35,851 bases of DNA from contig NZ_JAIUKE010000019.1 of NCBI RefSeq assembly GCF_020176795.1, forward strand, positions 1-35,851, in the 5' to 3' direction. This DNA is from Streptomyces sp. 8L (GTDB lineage Bacteria; Actinomycetota; Actinomycetes; Streptomycetales; Streptomycetaceae). This document shows positions 12,001-18,000 of this stretch, piece after piece. Both the position numbers and the translations under genes were made by a program. The stretch's first letter is position 1. Every line of letters starts with the position of its first letter. The notes beneath the pieces were generated by a model. The model was not told the DNA's origin, made no database searches, and saw only the letters and a list, made by a program, of their open reading frames with translations.

Positions 12001-15000
12001 CCTTCGCTCTGCAGGACCTGCGCAACACCCCCTACCGGCACAAGGTGTCCATCGCCGGCTCACGCAACAGCGGCGCCCGACGTCCCAGGGACGTCGCGGC
12101 TGCGCTCGGCATCACAGCTGAGATACGTCTCGGCGACCGCGACGGCAAGCTGCAATACGTCGGGCCCGAGGACATCGCCAAGATTGTGATGGGGGCACTG
12201 CGCCGCTATCGGCAGAGCGCTGATACTGAACTCGGTCGCCAACACCTCGGGGAGAAGTGGGCACACGTCCCCGCGGCACGGACACTGCTGGAGTACGCCC
12301 GCCGGGCCTGGGCGGATATCGCGGATCCAAACAGCAACAAGATCTTCTTCGACCACGACGACTATCTCAAGATCTGGGCCCTGTCCGACCCGCGTCTGAA
12401 CTTCGACACGATCTTCTTCGACGAGGCTCAGGACATCAACCCCGTGCTGAAGAAGGTGATCCAGGACCAGGACGCCCAGATCATCGTCGTCGGCGACAGC
12501 AATCAGGCGATCTACGAATTCCGCGGTGCCGTCGACGCTTTGCGGGACTGGCCGGCCGATGTGGTCCTGCCCCTGACGCAGAGCTGGCGGTTCGGACCTG
12601 CCGTCGCCGAGGTGGGCAACGCGTACCTCACTCTCCTTGAGTCCGACCTCCGGCTCGAAGGCGCACCTACGCTCGACACGGTTCTGGGTACCGTCGAAGA
12701 GCCCGATGCGATCCTGACCTTCAGCAACGTCGGCGCAATTTCCGCCGTCTTCGCAGGGTTCGAGACCGGTAGGCGCGTGGCGCTCGTCGGCGGTGGCCGG
12801 GACATCGAGGACATCGCCCGGGCCGCCCGAGATCTCCAGCAGGGCCGCCGTACCAAGCACCCTGAACTGTCGGCTTTCGAGAACTGGAACGAGGTCAAGG
12901 AGTACGCCGAGTCCGACGAGGACGCGACTGCGCTGCAGACCTTCGTACGGCTCGTCGACCGCTACACGCCCCAGGGCCTGATCAACATGATCCGCGACCT
13001 GGTCCCGGAGGAAGCCCGCGACGAGGAAACCCGGCCCGAACTGGTTGTCTCCACCGCCCACAAGTCCAAAGGCCGTGAGTGGGATCAGGTCCAGGTCTGG
13101 AGCGACTTCCCCCAGCCCAAGGAGGACACCAAGACCGGCGAACTCATCCTGCCCGCACAGGACAAGCTGCGCCTGGCCTACGTGACGGTGACCCGAGCCA
13201 GGAAACGTCTCGACATCGGCTCTCTCGGCTGGATCCACACCGTCGGCACTCTCGCGGACACCCTGCCAGCCAAGATCACTCCCAACCAGGCACCCGAACA
13301 GGCCTCCTCCGCCACTGTCGCGGACGAAACTGCCGCCCCCGAGGTGCTCCTGTCCCCACCATCTCCTGAGACCGCGGAGAGCACGAGGCCGGACGCCGTC
13401 TCCGAAGAACAGCCGGAGCCAGCGATCACCGAGCCAGCAAACGACGAGCCCGCCATCTCGGTACATCAGGCCGGTGCCGCCTCAGGGCCTGCTGGCCTTG
13501 AGGCGACCGACGACAACGAAGCCACAGCGTGGGCAACCCCATGGCCCGCCCAGACGGAGCCCGGCCCTGAGCGGCAGCCCGAGCCGGCCGCCCCTACCTT
13601 GCGGGACCCTGGCGAACCACTCAACGGCGCCGATCAGCCCTCCCTCTTCACGGGGAGGGCAGACAACCCTCCCGCCGACGAACAGACGATGGCCCCTGCC
13701 GCGCAGGACGCAGAAACGGGCATCGCGCCCCTACCTTGGGACGACCAAAAGATCAAAAAACGCGGTACAGCGGGCCTCAGCCGTGGGCAGAAGAGCGAGA
13801 TCCCCAACCTCGCTCGCGAAATGCGTGAGGCTCTCGGCGACAACCAGGTCCGCGACGTCTGGGAACAGGACAACCCGTGGGCCCAGTTCGAGGAGAACCT
13901 CCGGCACACACAGAACGGAATCGCGGAGCCGGACTCCGCCCTGAACACCCTGGTGGCCCAGGCTGCGGAACAACTGCGCGCCCAGATCGACCAGCTCGCC
14001 GCTGAGGCCTTCAGCACCTTCGAGAATCGGATCCAGGACCGCGCTGACGACCCCGACCAGCTGGCCGAGCTCGACGCCGAACTCGCCGACGCGCACCGTC
14101 TGCCGGAACTCACCGACCCACTGGTTCGCCGGGCCCTGAGCCTCTGCCTGGAGGCCGTAGACGATGTCGAGCGCACAGCGCGCAGCCGCAAGGTCAGGGT
14201 TGCCGCCGCACGGGATGCCCTGCAACAGGTCATAGGACTCGCGGGCACCTCGTACAGTCCCGACGGCCAGCAGGTGTGGCCGAACGTCGACGCGGCTCTG
14301 GCCCCGGTCAAAGTACAGGTGGACCGGGCCCGCGAACGTATCGCCGAGTTGTCCAACTCCACGGTCACCGAGCAGTACGCCCGTCTCCGCGCCCTCATCG
14401 CCATTCACGAGACACAGCCGACGGCGGGGCCCCAGACCGAGGACACCCCGGCGCCCGTCCCCGGGGCCGCCGAGAACGTCGGCGTGCCCCCGGCCCCCGC
14501 CGCACAGGAAAAGCGCACACCCGAGCCACTGACCGACCGGGACATCGCCGAGGTACTGGGCAAGATCGATCCCTCTGACTTCGGCCAACTGATCTTTCAA
14601 ATGGGCCAGAAGAGGAGGGGGACTCCACAACTGTATGAGGGCTGGATTCGCCTGCCGTCGGAACCTGGTTACAACGAGGCCGGTAACGAGGTCGCCAGTG
14701 CCTACTCCCGAAGCGGCTCCATCGAGATCGAGGTCAAGGTCTCGGACGACGTCGTGACGACGGTCCGCGCCGGACATCTGACCCTGGCCAAGGTCGTTGC
14801 GTGGCTTCGTCCGGCTCTACCGCCGGAACGGCGTCAGCTGGTGGCGGATGCATGGCGGACCGGGAACGCCATGGCGCGCAGCGAGCTCGGCTTTGAGGTC
14901 ATCGGTGAGACGGGCCGCTGGAAGGCAGCCGATAAGGAAGTATGGCGAATCCTTGTCGACACCAAGGCGACCGTGATCAAGGAAGCACTGGAAGCTCACC

Positions 15001-18000
15001 TCACGGGGACCGCAGCCGCTCAAGTCGCCCGGATCCGATCGGTCGAGAATCAGGAACAGGGGCAGATGCTGCCGATCGACTTCGGCAGCATGGAGAACTC
15101 GTATGCCGACATCGCCACGTTGGAGCGGGTGACCGCGCTCCGGGCAGTACTGCCTGCCCAGTTCAAAGGCGCTTGCCGCCTCAGCGAGCTCACACCGGGT
15201 GACTGCATCACCGGCGTGTCCGAGGAACGGCTGCCGTTCATCGTGCGAGAGCGTCCCGACGTCAGCGCAGACACCGAAGTGTTCGTAGTCGGAGATCTCG
15301 TCGTCGGGCCGGGTGATCTGCGTTCGTACACGTGGGAATCCGGCCGTTACCCGGAGGACCATGTCGAGCCCCTCCTTCTTCCGCAGTCGCTGGACGAGCT
15401 CGTCGACCTGCCCGCAGACGCACCACACCCCCTCGCCCCTGTGCTCGCCGCCTCAACGACAGCCCGCGCCGCGCTCACGGCGGCGGAGCCTGCGCGGGAG
15501 GTGGCACCGCCCGTTGCCGGATCGCCCACCGCCGAGCCGGGCTTCCCCGCACCAGAAGAGGCTCCAGGCGCCGACGCGCAACAGCCCCCCGGCCCCGTGG
15601 TGACCGGCACGGGGGCCAGCATCCCTCCCCGGCACCTGCCGTACGAGAGCCAGAGCGATTTCTTGGACGATCTGTGCGCCACCGAAGATAGGTATACCGC
15701 GTGGGCCAACTCGGCCACCGGCCGGCTGCTGTTGTCCGAAGCCCGGGAGCTGCAGGAAGAAACCGGGGTCATGGACGCCAACGAAGCAGCTCGTGTCCAG
15801 ACAGCCTTTCGCGGGGCGATTCTCGCGGCCGACACCACTCACTCCTCGGCTGAGGATCTGCTCAGCGCCTGCCGGGGCCTTTACGCGACGGTCGCTGAAG
15901 CTGGGCGCTCGATGGCGACGCGTAGAGCGTTCGCGTCCGATGCAGATCGGCATCTGCTCCTCGCGGTGTACGCCCAGTCCCAGGAACAACTGGCCCGTCT
16001 GGATGCAACCACGGACGTGCAGGCCCTGCTCGACAGCGAACACGACGGGGCCAGGCTGCTCTCTCGCTTCAAAGAGACGAGTGTGGCCGAACGCCCCGAT
16101 GCGCCCACGGGCTCGGAAGCCACGCCGGCGCAAGCTCAAGATTCCGGACAGGAACCGCCGAGCGTCCAGTCCGCACCGCTAAGGGGGTCCGACACCGGCA
16201 CGGGACCAGAACGGGCCCTGGCCGATCCGGCCGAGCCGAAGTCAACCCCCGCGGTAGCCGAGCTACCGACGCCGCAGGAGGAGAGCATCCCGGAGTCCGG
16301 AACGACTCCAGAGGGGCAGACGTCATCGCCAGCCGAAACGGATACAGACGATTTCGACTCCCTCAGGGATGTCGTCGGTGACGAGCCCCTCGTCGACGGG
16401 GTCGTCTACAGCGAGGCCGAGTGGGTGCCGGCCCCGGAAGAGGGCGTCCGTCGCCGCACCGACGAACAAGACGAGCCGGTGTCCGCCGAAGAACTGGCAG
16501 AGATGGAAGTGGATCTGGAGTACGAGGCCCTGATCGAGCAGGAACGCATCGCTGTGGCTGAATCAGTCACGGGAGAACCGGACGTTCCGGGACGGGACGA
16601 CTTCGACAAGCATTTCGAGGACATCGTCGCCCTCTTGCGCAGCGCAGAACCCCCGGCGGAGACACAGACTCCCGCTCCACGCCGCCGATTCAGCACCGAG
16701 GACGAACAGCGGCTCCGCGACCAGTACGCCGCTACTCGACAGGCGTTGTCCGGGATCCTCACCAGCATCGACGCAGATCCGATCCTGCCGGCACCGGAAA
16801 ATTTGGGGGTTGAAGCCGGGGACGCCAGAGCCCTCGAAACGGCGATGGGAAGCGCCGAGGCCGAGGCGGGCTACTACTGGGGCACCCCTGAATGGACAAT
16901 GATTCGCTCGATCGGTCACGCACGAAAAGAACTCCGCGGAGCTATCCGGGAGGCGTTGCTGACCTACGCCGAGACGACACTACGCGACATCCGCGCACAC
17001 GGCATCAACCGGACGATCGAAGCCCGCACGGCGCGGGCCATCTCCCATGGCGCGATGCATCTGGCGAGGCGCCTGGAACGGTCGGGCCTGCGCGATTCGC
17101 GTAGCTGGCGGGCAGTGTGGGGCCTTCACCGAGCCGCCGCGACCCGGGCTGACAGGCTGACTGGACTCCTGCCCGCCAGCCAGCGCATCGATCTCGCCGA
17201 CCGGCTGCTCCGTGCTTGGCGCTGGCTCACCGAGCGGCTGGCCGCGCACCGCCAGAATACTGGGAACGGTAGAGGTGACGACGGCCAGGGCCGTATGCGC
17301 ACGACGCTATCGAACAGTGTCGACTCAATCCGTGGCATCTACGGTGCGGTCTCCGAGCGACTCGGTGCCCTGACACAGCATCCGGTGTGGCTCCGAATCG
17401 CCTCCGTATGGTCCGCAGTACGCGAAGCCGTCAACAACGGCTGGCTCGGTGTGGGCCGTTTCATGGCCGACCGACAAACCTTGGGCACCGGGAAGACGTT
17501 GTGGGTCCGCAGTCTGGAGATCATCTCGTCCGGGGCACAGACACTGATAAATCGGCTGGCCAGGGGCGGTGGCCGGAAGGGACTGCGGTGGAACCTTCTG
17601 CGCGTTCTGCGTCATGCCGCCGAAGACCACATCGCCCACCTCCACGGTCACCTGCCCGGGGACGTGAGCACTCCATTGGGCACCTACGAATCCGTGGTCA
17701 GCGAGACAGCCGAGCAGACGCCCGCAGCGAACGATGAGACCACACCGCTGGCCAACGCACCAGAAGGAGACCCCGGAGCAGAGTCGGAGCCCGCTCCGGT
17801 TGCCGAGAGCCTGGCGGGAGATCCGGACCGGTTCCGTGAGGTCGTGCTCCAGGCGGCGGCGAAGGAGTACACCCTGGCGCTGGACCTCAGCTACGACCTC
17901 GGCATCCCGGTAGCCGAGGCTGACTCCCTTCTGACGCGGATGGAGGAGCTCGGCATCGTCGGCCCCCAGAAAGAAGGGGGCGTCCGAGAGGTCCTGGTCA

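Noticed and set aside
12060..13466. 468-codon minus-strand frame over the UvrD-like domain
   Set aside because: Antisense to a complete set of SF1 motifs; no independent coding evidence.
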